Assembly: GCA_934309345.1 (NCBI GenBank)
Contig: CAKRDD010000006.1
Coordinates: 83,262-147,261, forward strand
DNA from: an uncultured Mediterraneibacter sp.
GTDB taxonomy: Bacteria > Bacillota > Clostridia > Lachnospirales > Lachnospiraceae
DNA length: 64,000 nucleotides
Direction of reading: 5' to 3'
The translations under genes and the position numbers were made by a program. This document shows, piece by piece, positions 8,363 through 16,792 of this stretch. Position 1 is the stretch's first letter, and each line of letters begins with the position of its first letter. The notes beneath the pieces are model-generated. The model saw nothing but the letters and a program-made list of their open reading frames with translations. It made no database searches and had not been told where the DNA came from.

Positions 8363-8844
8363 ATATAGCAGGTGAACTTGGAGTTGTATATGGATTATTA
8401 GGTGCAGCAATCGCAGTATTATTCGCAGGCGCAGGATCTGCGTTAGGTGTAGGTATCGCAGGACAGGCAGCATCAGGTGTTGTTACAGAAGACCCTAGTA
8501 AATTCGCTAAAGTACTTATCATGCAGCTGCTCCCAGGTACACAGGGACTGTATGGACTGCTTGTTGGATTTATTACACTTTCTAAGATCGGTATCCTCGG
8601 CGGTGGCGGAGTAGAGGTGAGTGTTCAGTCAGGACTTATGATCCTTGCAGCTTGTCTTCCAATCGGTATCGTTGGACTGATCTCAGGTATCGCACAGGGA
8701 AAGACAGCAGCAGCTTCTATCGGAATCGTTGCAAAGAAACCAGAGCAGTTTGGTAAAGCTATGCTGTTCCCGGCAATGGTTGAGACATATGCGATCCTGG
8801 CTCTTCTGATTTCCTTCCTCGCAGTAAGTGGTATCCAGCTGTAA
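8359..8844 (+). CDS. ntpK: V-type ATPase proteolipid subunit K (rotor ring)
   Basis: A 161-residue, four-helix double-hairpin proteolipid that forms the rotating ring. Only the second hairpin has the ion-binding glutamate (E142 in FPAMVETYAIL); the first has glutamine at the equivalent place. L58, T61, Q62, Y65, Q113 and E142 match the residues that hold Na+ in E. hirae NtpK (L61, T64, Q65, Y68, Q110, E139), so a Na+-coupled enzyme is likely. GGAGG lies inside the end of ntpI and the ATGA overlap suggests translational coupling. Confidence 0.95.
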   Translation: MNIAGELGVVYGLLGAAIAVLFAGAGSALGVGIAGQAASGVVTEDPSKFAKVLIMQLLPGTQGLYGLLVGFITLSKIGILGGGGVEVSVQSGLMILAACLPIGIVGLISGIAQGKTAAASIGIVAKKPEQFGKAMLFPAMVETYAILALLISFLAVSGIQL

Positions 8845-8865
8845 GAAATAAATAAAAAGGAGAGC

Positions 8866-9474
8866 GTGGAGATGAGTGGACTTGACAAAATGAAAGCGCA
8901 GATAATCGCAGAGGCGCAGGACAATGCAAAAGAGATACTCGCACAGGCACACGCACAGGCGGATTCTATAATTGGGGAAGCAAAAGCACAGGCAGAGAAA
9001 GATGCACGGAAGATTGTCGCACAGGCAGAAGCCAGAGCAGAAGATTCTGTGAAACGCCTGGCCTCTTCATCAGATATGAGAAAGCGCAAGGCAGTACTTG
9101 AGGCGAAACAGGAAGTGATCAGTGAAGTTCTAGAAGATGCTTACAAAGCAGTCGGAGAACTTGATGATGCAGCTTATTTTGCAATGCTTGAAAAGGTTCT
9201 TGAGAAGTATGTACTTCCGGAAGAAGGAACAATCTGCTTTACAGAGAAAGACAGAAAACGTATGCCTCAAGGGTATATGGAAAAAGTATATGAAACAGCA
9301 AAGAAGAAAGGCGGAAGCCTGGAATTTACAGAGACAGTGCCGGACGGAATGGATGGGGGATTTATCCTGACCTATGGCGGCATCGAAGAAAATTGCACGA
9401 TCAAAGCGTTGTTTGATGCAAGAAGAGAAGAGTTATCAGATAAAGTGAACCGGCAACTGTTTACAGCAGTGTAG
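8866..9474 (+). CDS. ntpE: V-type ATPase subunit E (peripheral stalk)
   Basis: A 202-residue protein with an Ala/Glu/Lys-rich N-terminal helix (about 1-95) that pairs with the small coiled-coil subunit, and a globular C-terminal part (VPDGMDGGFIL... near 160) that contacts the A/B head. AAGGAG lies eight to twelve bases before the ATG. It is 21 bases after ntpK. Confidence 0.9.
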   Translation: MEMSGLDKMKAQIIAEAQDNAKEILAQAHAQADSIIGEAKAQAEKDARKIVAQAEARAEDSVKRLASSSDMRKRKAVLEAKQEVISEVLEDAYKAVGELDDAAYFAMLEKVLEKYVLPEEGTICFTEKDRKRMPQGYMEKVYETAKKKGGSLEFTETVPDGMDGGFILTYGGIEENCTIKALFDARREELSDKVNRQLFTAV

Positions 9475-9492
9475 CCGCAAGGAGGGATAATC

Positions 9493-10467
9493 TTGAGTAA
9501 GACAAAATATACCTATGCGGTTGCCAGAATCCGTGCACTGGAAGTCTCTCTTTTAACGAACGCAGTGATCGAACAGCTTCTAGCATGCAAGAGTGCAGAG
9601 CAGGCTCTACAGCTTCTGGTTGAAAAGGGCTGGGGAGATCTGACAGCAGGAACGCTGGACGCAGATGAAGTTCTGAATAAGGAAGAAGAGAAGATGTGGC
9701 AGACAATCCGCGAGGTGGCACCGGATATGCATGTATTCGATGTTCTGTCACTTCCAAAACTTTATCACAATCTGAAAGCAGCGATCAAAGAAGTGTGTAC
9801 GGAAGTAGAGAATAAAAATATTTTCTATGATGACTGTGAGATTTCTGGAGAAGAGATGTTTGCACTTGTCCAGAACAAAGAGTTTGACAAGCTGCCGGGG
9901 AATATGCCTGCAACAGCAAGAGAAGCATTTGATACGCTGCTTCACACAAGAGACGGACAGTTATGCGATCTTATTATTGATCGCGCAACACTGGAAGCTA
10001 TGCTGGAAGCAGGAAAAAAATCAGGTGAGAAGATTATTGAAGAGTATGCACAGACAGCAGTTGCAATCGCTGATATTAAGATTGCAGTAAGATCTCAGAA
10101 GACAGGAAAAAATGCAGAATTTATGAAGAAAGCAATGGTAAATTGTTCCGAGATCAATGTGGATCAGCTGACACAGGCAGCATTGGCCGGTGCGGAGGAG
10201 ATCGCACAGTATCTGGAAGGAACATCTTATCGTGAAGGTGCCGATGCACTGCGTATATCACCGTCTGCATTTGAACGTTGGTGTGATAATAAAATGACAG
10301 ATTCCATGAGGTCACAGAAATATGAATCATTTTCCGTTGGACCGCTTTTGGCGTATCTGTTAGCCAGACAAAATGAGATCAAGACAGTACGGATTATACT
10401 GACCGGAAAGCAGAATGAATTTCCGGATGAAGCAATCCGGGAAAGGATAAGGGAGATGTATGTATAA
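9493..10467 (+). CDS. ntpC: V-type ATPase subunit C (V0D/AC39-like, rotor-stalk connector)
   Basis: A 324-residue protein that links the central stalk to the proteolipid ring. It starts at TTG (9493) after GGAGGG, opening MSKTKYTYAVARIRALEVSLL, a typical AC39 N-terminus. The C-terminal PLLAYLLARQNEIKTVRIILTGKQN segment is diagnostic. Length fits the family. It overlaps the next gene by eight bases. Confidence 0.92.
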   Translation: MSKTKYTYAVARIRALEVSLLTNAVIEQLLACKSAEQALQLLVEKGWGDLTAGTLDADEVLNKEEEKMWQTIREVAPDMHVFDVLSLPKLYHNLKAAIKEVCTEVENKNIFYDDCEISGEEMFALVQNKEFDKLPGNMPATAREAFDTLLHTRDGQLCDLIIDRATLEAMLEAGKKSGEKIIEEYAQTAVAIADIKIAVRSQKTGKNAEFMKKAMVNCSEINVDQLTQAALAGAEEIAQYLEGTSYREGADALRISPSAFERWCDNKMTDSMRSQKYESFSVGPLLAYLLARQNEIKTVRIILTGKQNEFPDEAIRERIREMYV

Positions 10468-10786
10468 GATTGCAGTAATGGGCGATTATGACAGTATCTA
10501 TGGATTTGCCACCCTCGGTCTTAGCATCTGCCCTGTGAAAGACCGGGATGAGGCGAAGGCAAAGCTTCGCCAGCTTGCAGAAGGAAATTACGGCATTATC
10601 TATATTACAGAGGCTGTGGCTGCACAGATTCCGTCAGAGATCAACAAGTACGGTGAACAGACATTTCCGGCGATCATTCAGATCCCGGGTGTGTCGGGGA
10701 ATACAGGAGCCGGAGTTGAAGGCGTGAAGAAGACAGTCGAGCAGGCCGTCGGATCAGATATTCTGTTTGGAGGAGTAAGCGAATGA
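10460..10786 (+). CDS. ntpG: V-type ATPase subunit F (central stalk)
   Basis: A 108-residue Rossmann-like central-stalk subunit. MYKIAVMGDYDSIYGFATLG, IIYITEAVAAQI and FPAIIQIPG are the usual subunit F blocks. GGGAGA precedes the ATG inside the end of ntpC. E. hirae naming is NtpG; many annotations say subunit F (atpF). Confidence 0.92.
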   Translation: MYKIAVMGDYDSIYGFATLGLSICPVKDRDEAKAKLRQLAEGNYGIIYITEAVAAQIPSEINKYGEQTFPAIIQIPGVSGNTGAGVEGVKKTVEQAVGSDILFGGVSE

Positions 10787-12549
10787 GCACAGGAGTGATT
10801 AAAAAAGTCGCAGGACCTCTTGTTATCGCAGAGGGAATGCGTGATGCGAATATGTTTGACGTTGTCCGTGTATCGGAACAGCGTCTGATCGGAGAGATCA
10901 TTGAGATGCACGGTGACGAGGCATCCATTCAGGTATATGAAGAGACATCAGGTCTCGGACCTGGAGAACCGGTTGAATCTATGGATGTTCCAATGTCTGT
11001 AGAATTAGGACCTGGTCTGATCGCAAGTATTTATGACGGAATCCAGAGACCACTGGATGATATTATGAAGATTTCCGGAAATAACCTGAAAAGAGGAGTT
11101 GAAGTTCCATCTCTTAAGAGAAATCTGAAATGGGAGTTCGTTCCTACAGTAAAGGTTGGAGATGAAGTAGAAACCGGAGATGTGATCGGTACAGTTCAGG
11201 AAACAGTTCTTGTACAGCAGAAGATCATGGTTCCTTACGGAATTAAAGGAACAATCAAGGAAATCAAAGCCGGAACATTTACAGTAGAAGATATTGTAGC
11301 AGTTGTTGAGACAGAAAAGGGTGAAAAAGAATTAACTATGATGCAGAAATGGCCGGTTCGTCGTGGTCGTCCGTATAAGAAGAAACTTCCGCCGGAGATG
11401 CCGCTTGTAACAGGACAGCGTGTTATCGACACATTTTTCCCGATTGCCAAGGGCGGTGTTGCAGCGGTTCCGGGACCTTTCGGAAGCGGAAAGACAGTGA
11501 TCCAGCATCAGCTTGCAAAATGGGCTGAGGCAGATATCGTTGTATACATCGGATGCGGTGAGCGTGGAAATGAGATGACAGATGTTCTGAATGAGTTCCC
11601 GGAACTGAAGGACCCGAAGACAGGACAGCCTTTGATGCAGAGAACGGTTCTGATTGCAAACACATCAGACATGCCGGTTGCAGCGCGTGAGGCATCTATT
11701 TATACAGGAATCACAATTGCAGAATATTTCCGTGATATGGGATATTCCGTAGCACTTATGGCAGACTCTACATCCCGTTGGGCAGAGGCACTTCGTGAGA
11801 TGTCAGGACGTCTGGAAGAGATGCCTGGTGAAGAAGGATATCCGGCTTATCTGGGAAGCCGTCTGGCTCAGTTCTATGAGCGTGCCGGACATGTGGTTTC
11901 TCTTGGAAAAGAAGGAAGAAAAGGAGCACTTTCCGTTATCGGAGCAGTATCTCCTCCGGGTGGTGACACATCCGAGCCGGTATCACAGGCTACACTTCGT
12001 ATTGTCAAAGTATTCTGGGGACTGGATGCATCTCTGGCATATAAGAGACATTTCCCGGCAATCAACTGGCTGAAGAGTTACTCACTGTATCTGGATGATA
12101 TGGAAAAATGGTTTAACGGTCAGGTCGCAGAAGACTGGATGGAAGGCCGTCAGAAGATGATGACACTGCTTCAGGAAGAAGCAGAACTGGAAGAGATTGT
12201 TAAGATGGTAGGTATGGATGCACTTTCACCGTCTGACCGTCTGAAGATGGAGGCTGCAAGATCGATCCGTGAGGATTTCCTACATCAGAATTCTTTCCAT
12301 GAAGTAGATACGTATACATCATTGAAGAAACAGCACATGATGATGGTTCTCGTTAATGAATTCTTTGACAGAGCAACCGATGCATTAAAAGATGGTGCAT
12401 CACTTCAGAAGCTGATCTCAATGCCGGTCAGAGAGCAGATCGGACGTTTTAAATATGTGACGGAAGATAAGCTTGATGAAGAATTTAAACAGGTTGATGA
12501 GACGTTAAGTACGCAGATCGCAGCAGCATTTGTAAAGGAGGAAGGTTAA
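10783..12549 (+). CDS. ntpA: V-type ATPase catalytic subunit A
   Basis: A 588-residue catalytic subunit. The P-loop is GPFGSGKTV near residue 232; GERGNEMTDVL, SRWAEALREMSGRLEEMPGEEGYP (split here: conserved A-subunit block near 335-360) and the long non-homologous insert at about 115-185 separate A from F-type beta. The start overlaps the end of the F subunit gene by four bases (ATGA), with GGAGG just before. Confidence 0.97.
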   Translation: MSTGVIKKVAGPLVIAEGMRDANMFDVVRVSEQRLIGEIIEMHGDEASIQVYEETSGLGPGEPVESMDVPMSVELGPGLIASIYDGIQRPLDDIMKISGNNLKRGVEVPSLKRNLKWEFVPTVKVGDEVETGDVIGTVQETVLVQQKIMVPYGIKGTIKEIKAGTFTVEDIVAVVETEKGEKELTMMQKWPVRRGRPYKKKLPPEMPLVTGQRVIDTFFPIAKGGVAAVPGPFGSGKTVIQHQLAKWAEADIVVYIGCGERGNEMTDVLNEFPELKDPKTGQPLMQRTVLIANTSDMPVAAREASIYTGITIAEYFRDMGYSVALMADSTSRWAEALREMSGRLEEMPGEEGYPAYLGSRLAQFYERAGHVVSLGKEGRKGALSVIGAVSPPGGDTSEPVSQATLRIVKVFWGLDASLAYKRHFPAINWLKSYSLYLDDMEKWFNGQVAEDWMEGRQKMMTLLQEEAELEEIVKMVGMDALSPSDRLKMEAARSIREDFLHQNSFHEVDTYTSLKKQHMMMVLVNEFFDRATDALKDGASLQKLISMPVREQIGRFKYVTEDKLDEEFKQVDETLSTQIAAAFVKEEG

Positions 12550-13923
12550 ATGCCAAAAGAATATAGAACCATTCAGGAAGTGGCCGGACCTCTGATGCTG
12601 GTGCATGGAGTAGAAGGCGTAACATATGATGAACTTGGAGAAATCGAGCTGGCAAGTGGCGAGACAAGAAGATGTAAAGTTCTGGAAGTGAACGGAAGTG
12701 ATGTTCTTGTACAGCTGTTTGAAAGTTCAACAGGTATCAACCTCTCCAACAGTAAGGTGAGATTCCTTGGACGAAGCATGGAACTTGGTGTGTCAGAAGA
12801 TATGCTTGGACGTGTCTTTGACGGACTTGGTAATCCAATCGATGAAGGTCCACAGATCCTTCCGGATGCCAGAATGGATATCAATGGTCTTCCGATGAAT
12901 CCGGCGGCCAGATGCTATCCGGAGGAGTTTATCCAGACAGGAGTATCTGCAATCGACGGACTGAATACACTGGTTCGTGGACAGAAGCTTCCAATCTTTT
13001 CAGCATCCGGTCTGCCACATGCACAGCTGGCAGCACAGATTGCCCGTCAGGCAAAAGTACTTGGAACAAATGAAAACTTTGCGGTTGTATTTGCCGCTAT
13101 GGGTATTACGTTCGAGGAGTCTAACTTCTTTATCGAAAGTTTCCGTGAGACAGGAGCACTGGACAGAACAGTATTGTTCGTCAACCTTGCAAATGACCCG
13201 GCAATCGAGCGTATCGCAACGCCACGTATGGCACTGACAGCAGCGGAATATCTTGCATTTGAAAAGGATATGCATGTCCTTGTTATTCTGACAGATATCA
13301 CAAACTACGCAGATGCTCTGCGTGAGGTTTCAGCAGCCAGAAAGGAAGTTCCTGGACGTCGTGGATATCCGGGATATCTGTACACAGACCTTGCGACACT
13401 GTATGAAAGAGCAGGACGTCAGAATGGTAAGAAGGGAAGTATCACAATGATCCCGATCCTGACAATGCCTGAGGATGACAAAACTCATCCAATCCCTGAC
13501 CTGACAGGATATATCACGGAAGGACAGATCATCTTAAGCCGTGAGCTTTACAGAAAAGGAGTAACCCCTCCGATTGATGTTCTTCCATCTCTGTCCCGTC
13601 TGAAAGATAAAGGAATCGGAGCAGGTAAGACAAGAGCAGATCATGCCAATACGATGAACCAGCTGTTTGCCGCTTATGCGCGTGGTAAAGATGCAAAAGA
13701 GCTGATGGTTATCTTAGGAGAAGCAGCACTGACAGAAATCGACCTGAAATATGCACGTTTCGCAGATGCATTTGAAAAAGAATATGTATCTCAGGGATAT
13801 CAGACAGACCGAAGCATTGAGGAAACATTGAATATCGGCTGGAAGCTGCTCCGCATGCTGCCGCGTACCGAACTCAAACGAATTGACGATAAATATCTGG
13901 ATGAATATTACGATAAAGAGTAA
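12550..13923 (+). CDS. ntpB: V-type ATPase regulatory subunit B
   Basis: A 457-residue non-catalytic partner of subunit A. It lacks a proper P-loop (IFSASGLPHAQLA replaces it near residue 155), as expected for B subunits. RRGYPGYLYTDLATLYERAGR is the shared nucleotide-interface block. Its ATG directly follows the ntpA stop codon, and the AAGGAGGAAGG ribosome site is inside the end of ntpA. Confidence 0.97.
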   Translation: MPKEYRTIQEVAGPLMLVHGVEGVTYDELGEIELASGETRRCKVLEVNGSDVLVQLFESSTGINLSNSKVRFLGRSMELGVSEDMLGRVFDGLGNPIDEGPQILPDARMDINGLPMNPAARCYPEEFIQTGVSAIDGLNTLVRGQKLPIFSASGLPHAQLAAQIARQAKVLGTNENFAVVFAAMGITFEESNFFIESFRETGALDRTVLFVNLANDPAIERIATPRMALTAAEYLAFEKDMHVLVILTDITNYADALREVSAARKEVPGRRGYPGYLYTDLATLYERAGRQNGKKGSITMIPILTMPEDDKTHPIPDLTGYITEGQIILSRELYRKGVTPPIDVLPSLSRLKDKGIGAGKTRADHANTMNQLFAAYARGKDAKELMVILGEAALTEIDLKYARFADAFEKEYVSQGYQTDRSIEETLNIGWKLLRMLPRTELKRIDDKYLDEYYDKE

Positions 13924-13966
13924 GAACAGACAGAATGATCGAAGATAGAAAGAGGAGGTGGCGGTA

Positions 13967-14629
13967 TTGGCTGCGAAACAAGTGAATCCAACCCGTATGG
14001 AACTGACCCGTTTGAAGAAAAAGCGGATCACAGCCATTCGTGGTCACAAGCTTTTGAAAGATAAGCGTGATGAGCTGATGCGCCAGTATCTGGATCTTGT
14101 CCGGGAAAATATGGAAGTGAGACTTCGTGTAGAAGAAGGAATCCTCTCTGCGAACCGCAATTTTGTTATTGCCCGGGCCGGAATGTCAGAGGCAGCACTG
14201 AATACTGCACTGATGGCTCCGAAGCAGGAAGTTGGACTTATAGTTGATGAGAAGAATGTTATGAGTGTTGAGATTCCGACCTTCACATCCAAGACAAGAA
14301 CAGCGGATGAAAATGATATCTATTCTTATGGATTTGCATTTACTTCCAGCGATCTTGATGGAGCAGTGAAGTCTTTATCAGACATCCTCCCGGATATGAT
14401 CCGACTTGCAGAATGTGAGAAAGCATGTCAGCTGATGGCGGCAGAGATTGAGAAGACAAGACGTCGTGTAAATGCACTGGAGCATGTTATCATCCCGGAG
14501 ACAGAGGAAAGTATCAAATACATTACGATGAAACTGGATGAGAATGAACGTAGTACACAGATCCGACTGATGAAAGTGAAAGATATGATGCTCGAAGAGG
14601 CGCATCATTACAAAGAAAAAGAGGCGTAA
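13967..14629 (+). CDS. ntpD: V-type ATPase subunit D (central rotor shaft)
   Basis: Long antiparallel helical shaft subunit. The start chosen is TTG at 13967: AGGAGG (13952-13957) is then nine bases away and the product opens MAAKQVNPTRMELTRLKKK, the normal subunit D N-terminus. The longer frame from GTG at 13958 would place the start codon against the ribosome-binding site. The 220-residue length is usual. It is the last gene of the operon; no ntpH or ntpJ (K+ transporter) homologue follows. Confidence 0.94.
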   Translation: MAAKQVNPTRMELTRLKKKRITAIRGHKLLKDKRDELMRQYLDLVRENMEVRLRVEEGILSANRNFVIARAGMSEAALNTALMAPKQEVGLIVDEKNVMSVEIPTFTSKTRTADENDIYSYGFAFTSSDLDGAVKSLSDILPDMIRLAECEKACQLMAAEIEKTRRRVNALEHVIIPETEESIKYITMKLDENERSTQIRLMKVKDMMLEEAHHYKEKEA

Positions 14630-14640
14630 CTATTAAAAAT

Positions 14641-14711
14641 AAAAAAGAACATGACCAGGGAACAAAGGCTTCTGTTTAAGGAGTTTTGAAACTGTGGGTC
14701 ATGTTCTTTTT
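14641..14711 (+). terminator. Terminator of the V-ATPase operon
   Basis: AAAAAGAACATGACC pairs with GGTCATGTTCTTTTT across about 40 bases; T-rich 3' side. It may also work for the converging TetR gene. Confidence 0.85.
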
Positions 14712-14792
14712 CATGTTCAAATCTAAAAATGCAAGCATTTTACATCTTTTTTGAAATTTTGCTTGGCTCTGAACAGTTACAAATGCAAAACA

Positions 14793-15371
14793 TTATACAA
14801 GAATTTTAGATTGCAGAAGATCTGTTAAAAGCTGTCTTGCTCCGGCCTGAACCTGTTCTAACGGTACCTTTGATGCATAAGACTCACTGATAAATCCGAA
14901 CAGACCAAAGCAGATGAATCCGGCAATCTGTCTTGCAGAATATTTTAAAGAATGAGAAGCTCTCAGCTTATCCGTATGAGATTCTACCGTGTCTAAAAGG
15001 ATCCGATAAAATCGAAAAGCAAGATAAGGATTTGTCTCCGGTACGACATGCCGGAAAAAATCATAACGTTCATAGTAAAGAGACAAAATACTGTCCAAAA
15101 CGTTCAGATATCCCTGTGTGAGATTGTTTTCGGGATTGTTTTCCTCTTGTCTGCGCTTGTATCCTTCTTTTCCAATAATCAACATATCATTGAAAATGTC
15201 GTCAAGGAGGGCAAATTTATCCTTATAATGTGTGTAGAAAGTGATCCGGCTGATACTGGCAATCTTACATAATTCCGTGATTGAAATTACATCAAAAGCC
15301 TGTGTGGACAAAAGCTTTAAAAGAGCAGACTTTAAAGCACGTTTTGTTTTGGTGATACGCTTATCTTCCAT
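14793..15371 (-). CDS. TetR-family transcriptional regulator
   Basis: A 192-residue repressor-type protein. The N-terminal helix-turn-helix is clear (ALLKLLSTQAFDVISITELC followed by ISRITFYTHYKDKFALL, residues about 13-55). The C-terminal domain has the TetR_C helical pattern with no recognisable ligand motif. AAAGGAG precedes the ATG. No drug pump or enzyme is divergent from it in the usual way: the neighbouring gene is a polysaccharide deacetylase whose start is about 350 bases away. Its target may be itself (see the operator candidate) or elsewhere. Confidence 0.85.
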   Translation of the reverse strand: MEDKRITKTKRALKSALLKLLSTQAFDVISITELCKIASISRITFYTHYKDKFALLDDIFNDMLIIGKEGYKRRQEENNPENNLTQGYLNVLDSILSLYYERYDFFRHVVPETNPYLAFRFYRILLDTVESHTDKLRASHSLKYSARQIAGFICFGLFGFISESYASKVPLEQVQAGARQLLTDLLQSKILV

Positions 15372-15438
15372 TGCGGATATTCTCCTTTCTGTGTTCTGTG
15401 GCAGATCATACGAATGAGGTGTTTGCTTATCTGTAAAG

Positions 15439-15469
15439 TTATTTTAACACTTGTAAAGAAAATGGTCAA
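15439..15469 (-). promoter_or_regulatory. TetR-gene promoter with overlapping palindrome
   Basis: Read on the minus strand, TTGACC (15469-15464) and TAAAAT (15446-15441) are 17 bases apart. The -10 is covered by the small palindrome GTTATTTTAAC (15439-15449), which could be the regulator's own operator. The rest of the 15372-15718 gap holds T/A-rich sequence with TATAAT-like words at 15601 and 15610 that may start transcription of the deacetylase gene. Confidence 0.5.
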
Positions 15470-15718
15470 ATACGGCTGGATGAGATTCATTGTTGATCTC
15501 GTGTGGTGTGAACCGTAGTGCAGGATAGTGAGTAACAGAAATGTAACATTTTTCGAATAATTCTTAATGAATCATTACTACATATTTAAGAAGTATGGTT
15601 TATAATAAATATAATCATGCGGATATTGTATGCGAAAGATGCTGGAAACAGTGATGTCAGTAATATCCGTAAGAAAAAGAGCGTTGTTTACAGTAACGCA
15701 GAGGGATTGGGAGAACGA

Positions 15719-16681
15719 ATGCAGCAAAAGATAAAGGAAATGTTGATAAAGATAAAAGATGTACTGGTGAGTGTCTGGCATAGTTATAAAAGAATGCGGC
15801 AGGAGAATAATATTTATTTCAATATACTGGTAGGTCTTGTATTTTTTGCAATTGTCGGAACGGGTGTATGCATGGTGGCAAATGCGCGGGAAGCAGCAGC
15901 TTTACGACAGGTAGAAATACAGAAAGAGAAAGAAGCACAAGAGAAGAAAAAAGCTGAAGAAGAAGCGAAAAAAGCAGAAGAGGCAGCAAAGGCAGAAAGA
16001 GATAAGTCCATGTCTCTTCAGCCGGGAGTTGCAGTTGGAACAATGGACCCGCAGGATGATGAGAAAGTCGTTTATCTGACATTTGATGATGGTCCGTCTG
16101 CAAATACGCAGCGTGTGCTTGATATTCTGGATCAGTATGATGCGAAAGCTACCTTTTTCATTACTGCTCAACAGCCGGATTATTTCCCTATGATCAAGAA
16201 GGTTTATGATGAGGGACATACAATTGGACTTCACAGCTATACGCATGAATATGATCAGGTTTATGCATCTGTGGATGCCTATTTTGATGATCTTGAGAAA
16301 ATTGGAGAAGTGGCAAAGGAACAGCTTGGATTTGTTCCATGCTTTATCCGTTTTCCGGGAGGTGCATCGAATTCTATTTCAAAAAAATACTCAGCAGGAA
16401 TCATGACACAGTTGACACAGCAGGTACTGGATAAGGGATACCAGTATTATGACTGGAATGTGAGCAGTGGAGACGGAGGAACGGTTACGGCAGATCAGAT
16501 CATCGCACAGTCAGAGACGGATGAGTATACCAAGGTAATGCTCCTGTTCCATGACACAGAGGCGAAAGAGTCTACCATCCAGGCACTTCCGACAGTGATG
16601 GAATATTATAAGAATCTGGGGTATTCTTTCAAGGCGATCGACCGGGAGAGTCTGGTGGTGCATCATTCAGTGAATAATTAG
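15719..16681 (+). CDS. Membrane-anchored polysaccharide deacetylase (NodB/CE4 family)
   Basis: Likely removes N-acetyl groups from peptidoglycan or another glycan outside the membrane. After the chosen start (ATG 15719, preceded by GGGAG) come a cytosolic basic segment, one membrane helix (about residues 26-50), an E/K/A-rich coiled linker, then the CE4 domain: TFDDGP (motif 1, catalytic base and metal Asp), HSYTH (motif 2), RFPGG (motif 3), DWN (motif 4) and LLFHD (motif 5). All catalytic residues are present. A frame extends upstream to an ATG at 15617, but that codon follows TATAAT words with no ribosome site. About 320 residues. Confidence 0.9.
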   Translation: MQQKIKEMLIKIKDVLVSVWHSYKRMRQENNIYFNILVGLVFFAIVGTGVCMVANAREAAALRQVEIQKEKEAQEKKKAEEEAKKAEEAAKAERDKSMSLQPGVAVGTMDPQDDEKVVYLTFDDGPSANTQRVLDILDQYDAKATFFITAQQPDYFPMIKKVYDEGHTIGLHSYTHEYDQVYASVDAYFDDLEKIGEVAKEQLGFVPCFIRFPGGASNSISKKYSAGIMTQLTQQVLDKGYQYYDWNVSSGDGGTVTADQIIAQSETDEYTKVMLLFHDTEAKESTIQALPTVMEYYKNLGYSFKAIDRESLVVHHSVNN

Positions 16682-16689
16682 AAAATAAC

Positions 16690-16746
16690 AGAGAAAGAAA
16701 AGCAGGAGTTGGCTGTAAAGAAGAGCAGTCGACTCCTTTTCTTTCC
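16690..16746 (+). terminator. Terminator after the deacetylase gene
   Basis: AGAAAGAAAAG-AGGAGT pairs with ACTCCTTTTCTTTC, with an inner GGCTG/CAGTC stem. It overlaps the promoter proposed for the next gene. Confidence 0.7.
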
Positions 16747-16757
16747 TATGGTATAAT
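16729..16757 (+). promoter_or_regulatory. Candidate promoter of the GTPase-NYN gene
   Basis: TCGACT (16729-16734), 17 bases, then a perfect TATAAT (16752-16757). The -35 lies in the 3' arm of the preceding terminator. Confidence 0.5.
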
Positions 16758-16792
16758 TGAAAAACGAGAAAACAATGAAAGGGGCAGATTTT

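Noticed and set aside
8625..9089. 154-codon minus-strand frame across ntpK/ntpE
   Set aside because: Ala/Ser/Ile low-complexity shadow of the Ala/Glu-rich ntpE coding strand.
15617..15718. N-terminal extension of the polysaccharide deacetylase
   Set aside because: The upstream ATG follows directly on TATAAT words with no ribosome site; the extra residues are not helical or membrane-like, and GGGAG precedes ATG 15719.
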